53,733 nt of DNA from Levilactobacillus enshiensis (GCF_007115095.1 NZ_SULH01000004.1:200750-254482), one strand, 5' to 3'; shown: positions 40,956-49,700, numbered from the stretch's first letter. Made by a program: numbers and translations. The notes: generated by a model not told the origin, from the letters alone.

Positions 40956-40992
40956 AGCGGCCTGAATCCTTGCGGGATCCGGCCGCTTTTTT
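40956..40992 (+). terminator. attenuator terminator of the PyrR leader
   Basis: AGCGGCC..GAATCC pairs with GGATC..GGCCGCT around TTGC and is followed by a T-run, 45 bases before the deoxyribosyltransferase start. Confidence 0.85.
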
Positions 40993-41036
40993 CATGGCCG
41001 GGCGGTTGAAATCGATACTCATGGAGGAGTTTATAC

Positions 41037-41477
41037 ATGGCACAGATTTACGTTGCAAGTCCGTTCTTTAGTCCCGAACAGGTCGACCGGGTGAAACGCC
41101 TGGAGGCTGCCTTAACTGCGAACCCAACGGTGAAAGATTTCTATTCACCACGCTTGCACCAAGACGCTGCTAACGAGCAGTTCACGAAGCCTTGGGCAAC
41201 GGAGATTTTCCATCGTGACATGGATCAAATCGCAGCCGCTGACGTGATTGTCACGGTCATCGATTTCGAAGCTAAGAACTTAGATTCTGGGACGGCGTAC
41301 GAACTGGGCGTTGCCACGATGAGCAACAAACCGATCCTGGCCCTGCAGGAGAAGGATGAAGCCGTTAACTTGATGATTACTGAGAGCATGCACTGGTACA
41401 CCAAGAACGTCGACGATTTCAAAACGTACGATTTCAACACGTTGACTGCTGGCGAATTTGTTGGGGAAATTCTGTAA
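41037..41477 (+). CDS. ndt: nucleoside 2-deoxyribosyltransferase
   Basis: A 146-residue N-deoxyribosyltransferase, which moves 2-deoxyribose between nucleobases in salvage. The N-terminal IYVASPFFSPEQ, Asp76 (VTVIDFE), Asp83 and the catalytic Glu89 in DSGTAYELGVA follow the Lactobacillus enzyme family. Class I or II (purine-only or also pyrimidine) cannot be settled, but control by a PyrR attenuator favours an enzyme that handles pyrimidines. TGGAGGAG precedes the ATG. It forms an operon with an NCS1 permease 35 bases downstream. Confidence 0.92.
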   Translation: MAQIYVASPFFSPEQVDRVKRLEAALTANPTVKDFYSPRLHQDAANEQFTKPWATEIFHRDMDQIAAADVIVTVIDFEAKNLDSGTAYELGVATMSNKPILALQEKDEAVNLMITESMHWYTKNVDDFKTYDFNTLTAGEFVGEIL

Positions 41478-41512
41478 GTCGTAAGTTTAACTAAGGGGAA
41501 AGGTGAGAATCG

Positions 41513-42937
41513 ATGGCACAAGAAGTGAAGGTTAGTAAATCTGAGACATCACAAGCGGCACCGCGGGAATTTGGCCGTGTCGAATCGATTCCGCACAAGC
41601 ACCGGCGCATGTCCAATTGGGATCTCTTTGCCACTTGGGTCGGTGCCAACGCGAACAACGGAACGTGGTACATTGGTGGGGTCATTGCGGCCTGCGGTTT
41701 TTTGACCGCTTCGACGACATTAGTCATTGTCGGGCTGGTGTCCTACGCGTTGTTAGCCGTAGCGAGTTATATGGGCTACCAAACGGGATTACCCGCAATG
41801 GCATTAACCCGTGCTTCATTTGGATTGCGGGGGAGTTTCATTCCATCCGTGATCAACGTGGTCCAGTTCATTGGGTGGGCGGCCGTTAACACGTTTATTG
41901 CCGCCACGTCGATCAGCTATATTTTTGGGGAATTATTTGGCTGGCCACTGTATGGTAAACCAGGTGGCACATTTGGCCTGATCGTGGGCATTCTGATTAT
42001 GAGTGTCCTGCATTTATTGAGCATCTCTGTTGGTGAAAAATCAGTACAGATGATCGAACGAATCGGAATCGTGCTGGTGGTTATCTTTGTGATGTGGGAA
42101 TCCGTCGTGGTCTTCAAGACGGTCTCCTTCCATGACATCGTGACTTGGCAGCCGCCACACAATATGCGGATGTCTTCCGGCGTCGCAGCCGATACGTTGG
42201 CTGCCTTTAACCTGGCTTGGGTCACGGCGGCATCAGACTTTAGTCGCTTCACGGCGAAAAAGTCGGCAGCCACGACCTCATCATTTCTGGGCGCCAACTT
42301 TGGCCTGTTCTGGTTTGCCTTCATCGGTCTGTTTGCCACGATTGGGACGGCCGTTTCATTGAATCATTTTGATCCGAACAACTCTGACCCCAGCACGGTG
42401 GCTGCAAAATTAGGGCTAGGTGTGATTGCCTTGCTGGTCATTGTTTTGACCAGTACCACGGCTAATGCCGTCAACCTGATGTCAGCTGGGTCCGCATTGA
42501 CCAACATGACCCACCGGTTGTCGCTGCGGGTCAGTCTCTGGATCGTGACGATTGCTGCCACACTGGTGACCTTCATTCCCGTTTATCTCGCTAGTTTCCT
42601 GGATGTTTTCGAGACGTTCTTGGACGGCATTGGCATGTTCTTAGGACCTGAAATCGCCATCTTCTTGGTGGATTACTTCTTCTTAAAGGGCAAGCAGTAC
42701 CGATTGAGTGAATTTACCAAGGTGCGTGGTGCTTACTGGTACACGCACGGCGTCAACTGGATTGCTGTTGCCAGTTGGGCATTGGGCGTGGTTGCTTACT
42801 GGGCCCTCAAGCAGGTTCCAGCGGTGGCAACGACGATTGGTGCGACCTTTATCGCGATGGCAATCACCGCGGTCATCTACTGGATCGGCATGCGGATCGT
42901 ACAACCTAAGCCTGATCAGGCTGTTCAAACGAAGTAA
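41513..42937 (+). CDS. NCS1-family nucleobase permease (CodB-like)
   Basis: A 474-residue permease with twelve helices of the NCS1 (nucleobase:cation symport) family. The N-terminal polar tail is followed by MSNWDLFATWVGANANNGTW, a helix-1 motif, and helix-3 LPAMALTRASFGLRGSF; DFSRF near residue 240 corresponds to the conserved helix-6 region. Cytosine, uracil or related bases are the likely cargo, given the PyrR leader and the deoxyribosyltransferase partner. AGGGGAAAGGTG precedes the ATG. A terminator follows. Confidence 0.88.
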   Translation: MAQEVKVSKSETSQAAPREFGRVESIPHKHRRMSNWDLFATWVGANANNGTWYIGGVIAACGFLTASTTLVIVGLVSYALLAVASYMGYQTGLPAMALTRASFGLRGSFIPSVINVVQFIGWAAVNTFIAATSISYIFGELFGWPLYGKPGGTFGLIVGILIMSVLHLLSISVGEKSVQMIERIGIVLVVIFVMWESVVVFKTVSFHDIVTWQPPHNMRMSSGVAADTLAAFNLAWVTAASDFSRFTAKKSAATTSSFLGANFGLFWFAFIGLFATIGTAVSLNHFDPNNSDPSTVAAKLGLGVIALLVIVLTSTTANAVNLMSAGSALTNMTHRLSLRVSLWIVTIAATLVTFIPVYLASFLDVFETFLDGIGMFLGPEIAIFLVDYFFLKGKQYRLSEFTKVRGAYWYTHGVNWIAVASWALGVVAYWALKQVPAVATTIGATFIAMAITAVIYWIGMRIVQPKPDQAVQTK

Positions 42938-42959
42938 GGGAAAAATAACGACAAATAAG

Positions 42960-42998
42960 AAAGCAGGCACTGGGACCTTTGCCCAGCGCCTGCTTTTT
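42960..42998 (+). terminator. intrinsic terminator after the NCS1 permease
   Basis: AAAGCAGGC-ACTGGG pairs with CCCAG-C-GCCTGCTTTTT; it immediately precedes repeat copy 5. Confidence 0.85.
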
Positions 42999-43003
42999 AC
43001 ATA

Positions 43004-43506
43004 TTTAGCTAAAGGTTATGGGTTGCAAAATACCGACTATGACTGTTCTACCAACAACAGTAGCCCTAAAAGTAGGCAACTTGGTGGCCTGGTCGCCTTA
43101 CCGGCCGGCAGATATGGGCTGGATCGGTGCGAACACAACTTGAAGCCTCGCAAACCACGAGTCTACAAGCTTGGTTTTCTACTAAGCCAGTAAGAAGATC
43201 ACTTACTGACTTAGTAGAACGACGCGCCTGAGCTCATATCTGCCGACCTCTCGGCTTACATTGTGCTTTCGGACGACAATGAAAATGCAATGTAACGGTT
43301 GTTATCAGCTGAATCAAAAAATTTCAGGTAGCAGTGGTCTATAACTGTTGTCGTGATAAAACACAATCAGCGCCGGAGGAGGCCAGGGATGGAGCCAGTC
43401 GTGAGCGAGAAGACTGTGGTTTTCCACCCCACAGCAGGCGGAATCCCTGGCAGCCGGAGTGCGCCCAATTTAGCCTAATTTAATGATGTAACTGCTTACC
43501 CATACA
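43004..43506 (+). repeat. composite dispersed repeat, copy 5 (module B shortened)
   Basis: Module A is complete: arms 43103-43120 and 43231-43248, hairpin CTTGAAG.../...CTACAAG, and TCTACTAAG/CTTAGTAGA with CAGTAAG/CTTACTG. Module B keeps its closing stem (43382-43390 / 43443-43451) but has lost the first two hairpins; what remains inside can form CTGTGG/CCACAG. The gap 42999-43530 holds this element only. Its right end runs into the hairpin at 43480-43534. Confidence 0.83.
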
Positions 43507-43534
43507 TGGCATGGGTAAGCAGTTACACCATTAA
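43480..43534 (-). terminator. 24-bp hairpin at the end of the PNAG operon, built partly from repeat copy 5
   Basis: Left arm 43480-43503 and right arm 43511-43534 pair with one mismatch (TTAATG-A/G-TGTAACTGCTTACCCAT). The left arm overlaps the right end of repeat copy 5 (compare TAATTTAATG...GCTTACC in copy 4). No long T-run follows, so efficiency as terminator is uncertain. Confidence 0.55.
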
Positions 43535-44418
43535 GTCAGCCAAGCTCGAATAGAGGGCCAACTTTCCTGATTCACGATTAGGCGAGGCGTTTCATTCAGG
43601 TCAGTGTCAGCCGTGACGATTCCTGAATTTAAAGTTGCGACCCAGCTGAGGTTCTGTTGGGCCAAGAAGTGGCTGATGGCGGGGGTGCCACCACCATAAG
43701 GGTAGGCAAAGGAATCCGCTGCGAGACCCGTGTGCGCCTGCAGTGTCTTGCGTGAGCAGTCGAAGTCTCGCTTGAACTTGCCCGTGTAGTGTGGCTGTGT
43801 GAAAATTGGCTGAAGTTTGGCAGTTAGGTGATGCAGATTATGGGTGTGTAAACCTAGCGTCATGCGGTCACCAGCCGCTGCCTTGGCACGGCGGATTTCA
43901 CGCCACGTTGCCATTTGACTGCCTTCGCGGTATTCGCCGGTGTTGCCAGTGATGACAAAGGCGGTGAAAGGGAAGCTGTATTTCTGCATGATGGGGATGG
44001 CGTTATCACTAACACTGCGGTCGACGTCATCAAAGGTCAGGACCGCATATTTTCCCCGAATGGGCTGGTGCGCACGAACAAGTCGCGTCATTTGTTGACT
44101 GGAAATCACTTTGACGTGATGGTCGTGGAGAAACTTCATCTGCGCGGCGAATTCACTTGCGGGAACGTTAAATTCGTGTAACTGAGAGTTAGTGGACAAG
44201 CCCTGCGCAAGGCGGGTGGGTAAAGTGTCGGCTAAGACCCGGTGGTAACAAAAGACCATGATGCCGTTCTTCAATTGTTGGTAGCGTGCCGGTAAGACGT
44301 AACTTTCCTGAGTGCGGTGCTGTTTATTGGCTTGGCGCTGGTAGGTCCACCCCAAGCCAAAGACGAGGGTGAATAGGAGCGTAAGCAGAAGCCCTTGACG
44401 GAACCGACGTGGATTCAT
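43531..44418 (-). CDS. polysaccharide N-deacetylase of the IcaB/PgaB type
   Basis: A 295-residue extracellular enzyme anchored by an N-terminal helix (residues 8-25). The NodB-like domain shows VFCYHRV, the motif-1 TFDDVDRS with two metal/catalytic aspartates, and LGLHTHNLHHL with the metal-binding histidines; the segment SFAYPYGGGTP is motif 3. This is the layout of IcaB/PgaB, which partly deacetylates poly-beta-1,6-N-acetylglucosamine on the cell surface. It overlaps the PgaD-like gene by four bases and is the last gene of the operon. Confidence 0.88.
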   Translation of the reverse strand: MNPRRFRQGLLLTLLFTLVFGLGWTYQRQANKQHRTQESYVLPARYQQLKNGIMVFCYHRVLADTLPTRLAQGLSTNSQLHEFNVPASEFAAQMKFLHDHHVKVISSQQMTRLVRAHQPIRGKYAVLTFDDVDRSVSDNAIPIMQKYSFPFTAFVITGNTGEYREGSQMATWREIRRAKAAAGDRMTLGLHTHNLHHLTAKLQPIFTQPHYTGKFKRDFDCSRKTLQAHTGLAADSFAYPYGGGTPAISHFLAQQNLSWVATLNSGIVTADTDLNETPRLIVNQESWPSIRAWLT

Positions 44419-44708
44419 TTAGACGCCGCCTTTCTGAGTAGCCACCACCGCCAGCCACAGAAGAGGGGGACGATGATGAGCAGCCAACCGATTAACGCGA
44501 GAATGTGATGTGCCGCGTGGGGCTGCAGATTAAGTAGGAGGTAGAGACTGACTAGGGTATCACTGTAAAGGCCAAGGGAAAAGCTCACGTTGGCGACAAC
44601 GATGAGCGCAACAAATAGCCAGAGCGTTATCAGAATAAGAAAACGAATACAGCGTTTCCCACGACTCGTTTGGTGGCGGATGATGGGATCAAATGGTGCT
44701 TTTTTCAT
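44415..44708 (-). CDS. small PgaD/IcaD-like membrane protein
   Basis: A 97-residue protein with two membrane helices (about residues 22-45 and 68-85), basic ends and a short outer loop. No catalytic motif is present. Its position, one base after the glycosyltransferase and overlapping the deacetylase, and its layout are those of PgaD/IcaD, the co-polymerase subunit needed for full PNAG synthase activity. The family assignment rests mainly on context. CGGGGG precedes the ATG. Confidence 0.75.
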   Translation of the reverse strand: MKKAPFDPIIRHQTSRGKRCIRFLILITLWLFVALIVVANVSFSLGLYSDTLVSLYLLLNLQPHAAHHILALIGWLLIIVPLFCGWRWWLLRKAASK

Positions 44709-44709
44709 G

Positions 44710-45930
44710 CTATATCCCCCGATCTGGACTGTGCCAAGTGCCTTTACGTTGCGGACTGATAAAGTATGCGGCGATGGCGGCTAGGCAACTGATCAGGTTG
44801 ACCATCCAGTAGTACAGAACGTAGACGGGCACCAATAGGAGCTCTGGACCGGCCAGTCTGGCAGTCAGTTGTGAGGCCAGAAAACCGACGGTAAATTGAA
44901 TACTACTCAGAACTAGTAGAATCAAGAGTAAGTTGCCATCGAGCGAGAGTTCGTGTAAGAAGAGGAGTTTTAGAGCGTAGGCCAACAGGCTGAATGCGGT
45001 CACGAGGGCCCAAAGGTTACTGATCACGGTTTCCAGAAGGAGAAAGCGTTGGCCCCAAGGATTTTGATAGAAGCCACGCCAATTAGTGACCAAAACTTCT
45101 AGACCACCGCGGGACCACCGTTGACGTTGTTTGAGCAGTCCCTGCAAGCGTTCAGGCACTAAAATCCAGCAGATGGCCCGGGGTTCATAGGCGACGCGCC
45201 AGTGATGACGGTACAGTCGCCAAGTGATGTCGATATCTTCGGTCATGACGGCTGGGTTCCATCCGCCAACGGTTAAGAGGGCATCGCGGCGAAAGGCAAC
45301 GATGACCCCGGAGACTGTGGTGATACTTCCCGTCAAATAAGCCTGTGCCTTTTTGATCAAGTCAATCACACCGATGTACTCGAGCAGTTGCAGGCGCCCC
45401 AGTAAGGTGGACCGATTACGGACGACTGGTTTGCCGGTAACCGCGCCATAGCCAGGATGGTCGAGTAGCGTTGTCATTAATTGTGTGACGGCATCGGGGG
45501 CTAGCAGACTGTCGGCATCGATGGCGACAAGGTAGTCTCCTTTGGCAACACGTAAACCTTGGTTGAGCGCCTGCGCCTTCCCTTGGTTCACGGGAAGTGT
45601 GACGATGGTAATGGCCAATTGCGGTGCCCACTGTGTCTTTAACCGGCTCATGATTTCCTGAGTATCATCATCGCTACAATCGTCAATTAGAATAATTTCA
45701 TAGTGCTGATAATTTAGTCCGGCTAAAGATTGGACTGCTGAAGTAAGCGTCTCTGATTCATTATGCGCCGGAACTAAAATTGAAACAAATGGCTCGGTTG
45801 CAGCGTTTAATAGCGTGCGGGCTTGCTTTTTACGGAGCAGCCCTGAGAATAAACAGCCGACGATCCAGATGATGGCCACCAGGATAGGATACCCCACGAC
45901 GAAGGCTGAAATTAGATTGTTAAACCACAT
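44710..45930 (-). CDS. pgaC: poly-N-acetylglucosamine synthase (PgaC/IcaA-type GT2)
   Basis: A 406-residue membrane glycosyltransferase of family GT2. After an N-terminal helix, the catalytic domain shows IDDCSDDDT, the DxD motif in VAIDADSLL, the acceptor-binding TEDIDITWRLY and the processivity motif QRQRWSRGG; three to four C-terminal helices follow. This is the PgaC/IcaA layout of processive poly-beta-1,6-GlcNAc synthases; hyaluronan or cellulose synthase relatives are less likely given the PgaD-like and IcaB-like partners. AGGGGAG precedes the ATG. It leads a three-gene operon for biofilm polysaccharide. The gap 45931-46268 upstream has promoter-like AT-rich sequence but no gene. Confidence 0.88.
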   Translation of the reverse strand: MWFNNLISAFVVGYPILVAIIWIVGCLFSGLLRKKQARTLLNAATEPFVSILVPAHNESETLTSAVQSLAGLNYQHYEIILIDDCSDDDTQEIMSRLKTQWAPQLAITIVTLPVNQGKAQALNQGLRVAKGDYLVAIDADSLLAPDAVTQLMTTLLDHPGYGAVTGKPVVRNRSTLLGRLQLLEYIGVIDLIKKAQAYLTGSITTVSGVIVAFRRDALLTVGGWNPAVMTEDIDITWRLYRHHWRVAYEPRAICWILVPERLQGLLKQRQRWSRGGLEVLVTNWRGFYQNPWGQRFLLLETVISNLWALVTAFSLLAYALKLLFLHELSLDGNLLLILLVLSSIQFTVGFLASQLTARLAGPELLLVPVYVLYYWMVNLISCLAAIAAYFISPQRKGTWHSPDRGI

Positions 45931-46268
45931 AACTTATTGTTCTCCCCTAAAATAAAACATCAATAGCATAAACTAACGTAGCCTTGAGCATAGCATGCCC
46001 GGCATTGTGAGAAAACGGGTTGGGGGAAACGTGGTAAATTCCTAAGCTTTAATAATTATATTTATAACAACTCGTAAATACCTGAGTGGGTTCGTGCGAG
46101 TATTTTTAAGTGCCGTGTTAAAATGTAGGAGAAAAGCGAAGCGCAGTTAGGTCGAGCAGAATGGCCAAACTGGGGCGATGCGAGAACCGACCAGTCTGGT
46201 GGCCACGATCGCTGTTAGCTAGCTGAGAACGACCAAAGCTGATTAAAAAATATTGGAGGGTGAGCGAA

Positions 46269-46511
46269 ATGATGCAGCAGATGCCAATTTTACCGTTAAT
46301 TGATCGGTTGACTGAGGGGCAGAGTGTGACCCTCTCCACTGAGGATGGCCAAGATGTTCGTATTTCACCGGAAGTGGTGGCGGGCAAGTTGACGGGCAAC
46401 TTTGTCAGTACCAATTTACCGGGAATTCGCTACGACGATCCCCGAATTATCTTAAAAGAAACGTTGGCGGAATTCGATACGCAGGGTGTGACGATAACTA
46501 GTATCGACTAA
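46269..46511 (+). CDS. small acidic protein of unknown function
   Basis: An 80-residue acidic protein, not recognised. It is soluble, with alternating strands suggested by QSVTLSTEDGQDVRISPEVV and GVTITSID; no cysteine, no membrane segment. The ATG at 46269 lies nine bases after TTGGAGGG; the GTG at 46260 is too near that site. It ends at a good terminator, so it is its own unit ahead of the Mga-type regulator gene. Confidence 0.65.
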   Translation: MMQQMPILPLIDRLTEGQSVTLSTEDGQDVRISPEVVAGKLTGNFVSTNLPGIRYDDPRIILKETLAEFDTQGVTITSID

Positions 46512-46516
46512 GCGAT

Positions 46517-46556
46517 TCCCCTGAGTGATTGGTGAAAGCCAAAGCTCAGGGGTTTT
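46517..46556 (+). terminator. intrinsic terminator
   Basis: CCCCTGAG (46518-46525) pairs with CTCAGGGG (46545-46552), followed by four Ts. Confidence 0.7.
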
Positions 46557-46586
46557 CGCTATCTAAACAGGGGGGAGTGAGGAATC

Positions 46587-48068
46587 GTGAAAATTGATTT
46601 TGCCATGTTGACGCCTAAGGATATTCTGAAGCTGCGGTTGATGACGTTTATCAACGATCACGGTGGCCAATTTAACTTGGCTGAGTTTGCAGCGGAGGCA
46701 GCCGTCAGTTACTCGCGCGCCTATCATATTTTGCTGGGCTTGCGGTTAGACCTACAGCAGTTAGGCACCACGAGTTTAACGAAGGATAAAATGGTGACGA
46801 CCGTGACGATCGATCACTATCGCCATTGGCTGTACGTCAGCAGTATTCCGTATCAGGTCATGGTGGCCACGTTAAAGCAGAGCTATCAACAGACCAGCGA
46901 ATTTTGTGCGGAGCATCGAATCAGCTTGTCGACGTTCAATCGACGCTTGCGGGCGATGAAGGTGCAGCTGGGGCAGTATAACTTGCAGTTGGTCGCCAAT
47001 CCGTTGCGGGTGACTGGGAATGAAACCTTGATTCAGTTACTCTACTTTATGTTGTTCAGTACGACACTAACGACGCCGGAGGAGCTCCCGGAACTGGCAC
47101 CACGCTTGCGCGGCTTACATGCGGCAATTTTGAAAACGTATCAGAATGACAAGTTGTATCAGGATTCGGTCAGCTTGCAGCAACGCAAGGATCTCTTGAT
47201 CAGACTGGCCCTGATTAGGTTAGACCAGGGCTACCGTTACGCACCGTTACGTTTTCCACTGGCACATTTGACGGATCTACGGGCATTAGCGGGACAGATG
47301 GCAGCGTTGGGGGATACGCCACAGCAGGCCTTGAACGAACTGGCGACGTTGGATTATTTATTGACGAGCTCGCCGTATTTTGTGCGTGCTTTACAGCCGA
47401 CGGGGATGCAACGCCTGTACGCTGGATTGAAACAGCGGGTTGGCGAATATACGCTAGCCCCCGGTGTGACGGAATTAAAAGATTACGCGACTGGAAAAAA
47501 TTGGTTCGCCAACTGGCTATTTGCTCTGTGTCAGTTTATGCTGCTATTTCGCGTGGATCCCTTACTTCGACCAGAAATTACCGCACTCTATCAACCCACA
47601 GCTGCGTCAACGGCACCCGCGCTGGCCATTGCTCAGAGTATGAGTCGGCTGTATCCGGGAAAGATCGGGGCGGCAGACCTGCGATTGGTGCAGAAATATT
47701 TGAGCAAGTATACGAATGGATTAACACTGACCGCAGCCCGGGTTGAGATTCTGGTGACGTATGACATGATCGGGGTCACCACGGATATTTTCAATCGACT
47801 ACTCAGTGGGGTCGTTCATCTCAGCTTGCTGACGGATCAAATCGTTATTGATGCCGCGCACCGCTCAAACTACCTTGTGTTATATGGAACGGACACACTG
47901 GCCTTAGCGTTTGCGAAGGACAACCAATTGGAAACCTTTCATTGGATCAAGGAACTGGACTATGGTGAGAACCTTGACCGGCTAATCAAAACGTTACGGC
48001 ACCATGAACTTTCGCTATTTGCACTGGATTTCAACAACAAAGTACACCGGACAGAGGAGTCCAGTTGA
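46587..48068 (+). CDS. Mga/AtxA-like helix-turn-helix regulator
   Basis: A 493-residue protein with two N-terminal helix-turn-helix parts, residues 13-55 (LRLMTFINDHGGQFNLAEFAAEAAVSYSRAYHIL) and about 95-130 (TSEFCAEHRISLSTFNRRLRAM), then a long helical region and a C-terminal part that may be EIIB-like. This matches the Mga/AtxA layout of virulence-type and sugar-responsive regulators, which are phosphorylated by the PTS in known cases. It is a regulator by architecture, but its targets are unknown. GTG start at 46587 with GGGGGGAGTGAGG upstream; an ATG at 46605 is possible. Confidence 0.7.
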   Translation: MKIDFAMLTPKDILKLRLMTFINDHGGQFNLAEFAAEAAVSYSRAYHILLGLRLDLQQLGTTSLTKDKMVTTVTIDHYRHWLYVSSIPYQVMVATLKQSYQQTSEFCAEHRISLSTFNRRLRAMKVQLGQYNLQLVANPLRVTGNETLIQLLYFMLFSTTLTTPEELPELAPRLRGLHAAILKTYQNDKLYQDSVSLQQRKDLLIRLALIRLDQGYRYAPLRFPLAHLTDLRALAGQMAALGDTPQQALNELATLDYLLTSSPYFVRALQPTGMQRLYAGLKQRVGEYTLAPGVTELKDYATGKNWFANWLFALCQFMLLFRVDPLLRPEITALYQPTAASTAPALAIAQSMSRLYPGKIGAADLRLVQKYLSKYTNGLTLTAARVEILVTYDMIGVTTDIFNRLLSGVVHLSLLTDQIVIDAAHRSNYLVLYGTDTLALAFAKDNQLETFHWIKELDYGENLDRLIKTLRHHELSLFALDFNNKVHRTEESS

Positions 48069-48177
48069 GCCGTTAAGCAGCCACGGAACAATGGGGAGTA
48101 AACGGCTTAGATTAGAACTGGAGGCCAACGGGTGTTTGCGGTAGAATAAGGGCAAAACATAGCGGGAGGTGGCGTCC

Positions 48178-49539
48178 ATGACGCCAGCAGCATTTAGTAC
48201 GGGACGGGTGCAGGTCAACAAGACCATTGCGGAACTTCGACAATTGGGGAAGCAAGCACGGGAAAAAGTCCCTTATGAAGTTTTAGGAACTTATCGGCCA
48301 GTCAAACGTAACAGTAATCACATGATGGACAAGATTCGAAAATTATTGATTCCAGAACTTTTGCCGGAGCGCACGCAGCGAATGGGAGCTTCGGCTTTTT
48401 CATTTTTCCGGGGAACCGCAGAATTAATGGAAGCGGACTTGAATCAGCAACCCAGCTCAACCATCAGCACGTTCATCTGTGGTGACGCGCACGTTGGGAA
48501 CTTTGGGTTTTACGCCTCGGCTGAACGACGCCTGTTATTTGACTTGAACGACTTCGACGAAGCGGGCATCAACCCCTGGGAGTGGGACTTAAAACGCCTA
48601 CTGGTCAGTGTCTTACTGGCGGGACAGGCCAATGATTTCAAGGAAAAGAAACTCAAACAATTATTACCCAAGGTTGCCGAGAGTTACCGCAAGAGTATCA
48701 AGCAGATGTTTGACCAGACGACCCTTGCGCGATTCTACCCGTTAAATGAAGTTGGTAAATTGGTGGCCGCGAGTGCACTGGATGAGGACAGCTCAAACTT
48801 GTTGACGGCCATCGTTAATCGGGCCAATAAGCGTGACTCTGAACAGGTCGTCCGGAAATTTACAACGCTCGATGTGCGGGGCAACCTGTGTTTTCGAGAA
48901 AACGCGCCGCGGACCACGCACGTGGATGATGATGTGACCAGTAACGTGGATGCTTACTTTGCGGCATACCGGCAGACGGTGCGGCCAGATGTGAACTTGC
49001 TGTTGTCGCAGTACCACATCACGGATGTCGTTCGTCACAGTGTGGGGGTGGGAAGCTTTGGCTCACGGTGTTACCTGATTTTACTGACCAGTATCGACGG
49101 GTCCCACTTGGTCTTACAGGTGAAAGAAGCGCTCCCAACTAGACGGCAAGGAAGTCAGCTGGCAACGGATGTCACGGTAGCCTTGGAGCAGACGGAAGGT
49201 CAACGGATCGTCGACTGTCAGAAGATTCTCCAGTCGTCGTCCGATCCATTTTTGGGCTACTTTGCGGGTCAGAAACAGAGCTTTTACGTCCGACAATTCC
49301 GGGATATGAAGGAATCAGTTGATCTTGCGCAGCTCGACTGGGATCAATTTAAACTTTACGCGCAGACCTGTGCGTGGACGTTGGCGATTGCCCATTGTCA
49401 AAGCCCAACGGCGGCGATGATTCGGGGCTATATCGGTGGTGGCAAGGAGTTTGACGTGGCGATTGCCGATTTTGCCTGGGCGTACGCCGAACAAGTGCAG
49501 AAGGACTACGCTGCGTTTGTTGCCTACCGTTTGGCCTAA
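48178..49539 (+). CDS. DUF2252 family protein
   Basis: A 453-residue protein of the DUF2252 family. The conserved FFRGTAELM, ICGDAHVGNFGFY and LLFDLNDFDEAGINPWEWDLKR segments are all present (about residues 75-145). The GDxHxxN and DxNDFD pair resembles the catalytic and metal loops of aminoglycoside-phosphotransferase-type kinases, so a kinase-like activity has been supposed, but no function is established. The ATG at 48178 is eight bases after GGGAGG; the GTG at 48169 overlaps that site. Monocistronic. Confidence 0.85.
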   Translation: MTPAAFSTGRVQVNKTIAELRQLGKQAREKVPYEVLGTYRPVKRNSNHMMDKIRKLLIPELLPERTQRMGASAFSFFRGTAELMEADLNQQPSSTISTFICGDAHVGNFGFYASAERRLLFDLNDFDEAGINPWEWDLKRLLVSVLLAGQANDFKEKKLKQLLPKVAESYRKSIKQMFDQTTLARFYPLNEVGKLVAASALDEDSSNLLTAIVNRANKRDSEQVVRKFTTLDVRGNLCFRENAPRTTHVDDDVTSNVDAYFAAYRQTVRPDVNLLLSQYHITDVVRHSVGVGSFGSRCYLILLTSIDGSHLVLQVKEALPTRRQGSQLATDVTVALEQTEGQRIVDCQKILQSSSDPFLGYFAGQKQSFYVRQFRDMKESVDLAQLDWDQFKLYAQTCAWTLAIAHCQSPTAAMIRGYIGGGKEFDVAIADFAWAYAEQVQKDYAAFVAYRLA

Positions 49540-49567
49540 GGTGTCACCCCTCAGCGATGAGGGCTCG

Positions 49568-49576
49568 TGTTATAAT
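49568..49576 (+). promoter_or_regulatory. extended -10 promoter upstream of the MarR-type gene
   Basis: TG-T-TATAAT (TG at 49568-49569, TATAAT 49571-49576) without a clear -35 box, 125 bases before the gene start. Confidence 0.5.
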
Positions 49577-49700
49577 GTAAGCGGATACATTTTGGCAAAT
49601 GGACAAATGCAGCGACTTTAGCTACTAGTCAGTGCGCCAATTTTGGTAGTCATGTGGAAGTTGTCCCTAAGAGAAAGTTTGTCGATTGGAGTGCGGATGG

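Noticed and set aside
40886..40992. T-box or purine riboswitch for the leader before ndt
   Set aside because: No T-box motif or purine aptamer core; the GAGGCT loop and stem fit PyrR binding much better.
46076..46109. AAATAC/GTATTT hairpin with T-run in the gap upstream of pgaC
   Set aside because: The stem is only six AT-rich pairs with a long loop and no gene ends here; too weak to call a terminator.
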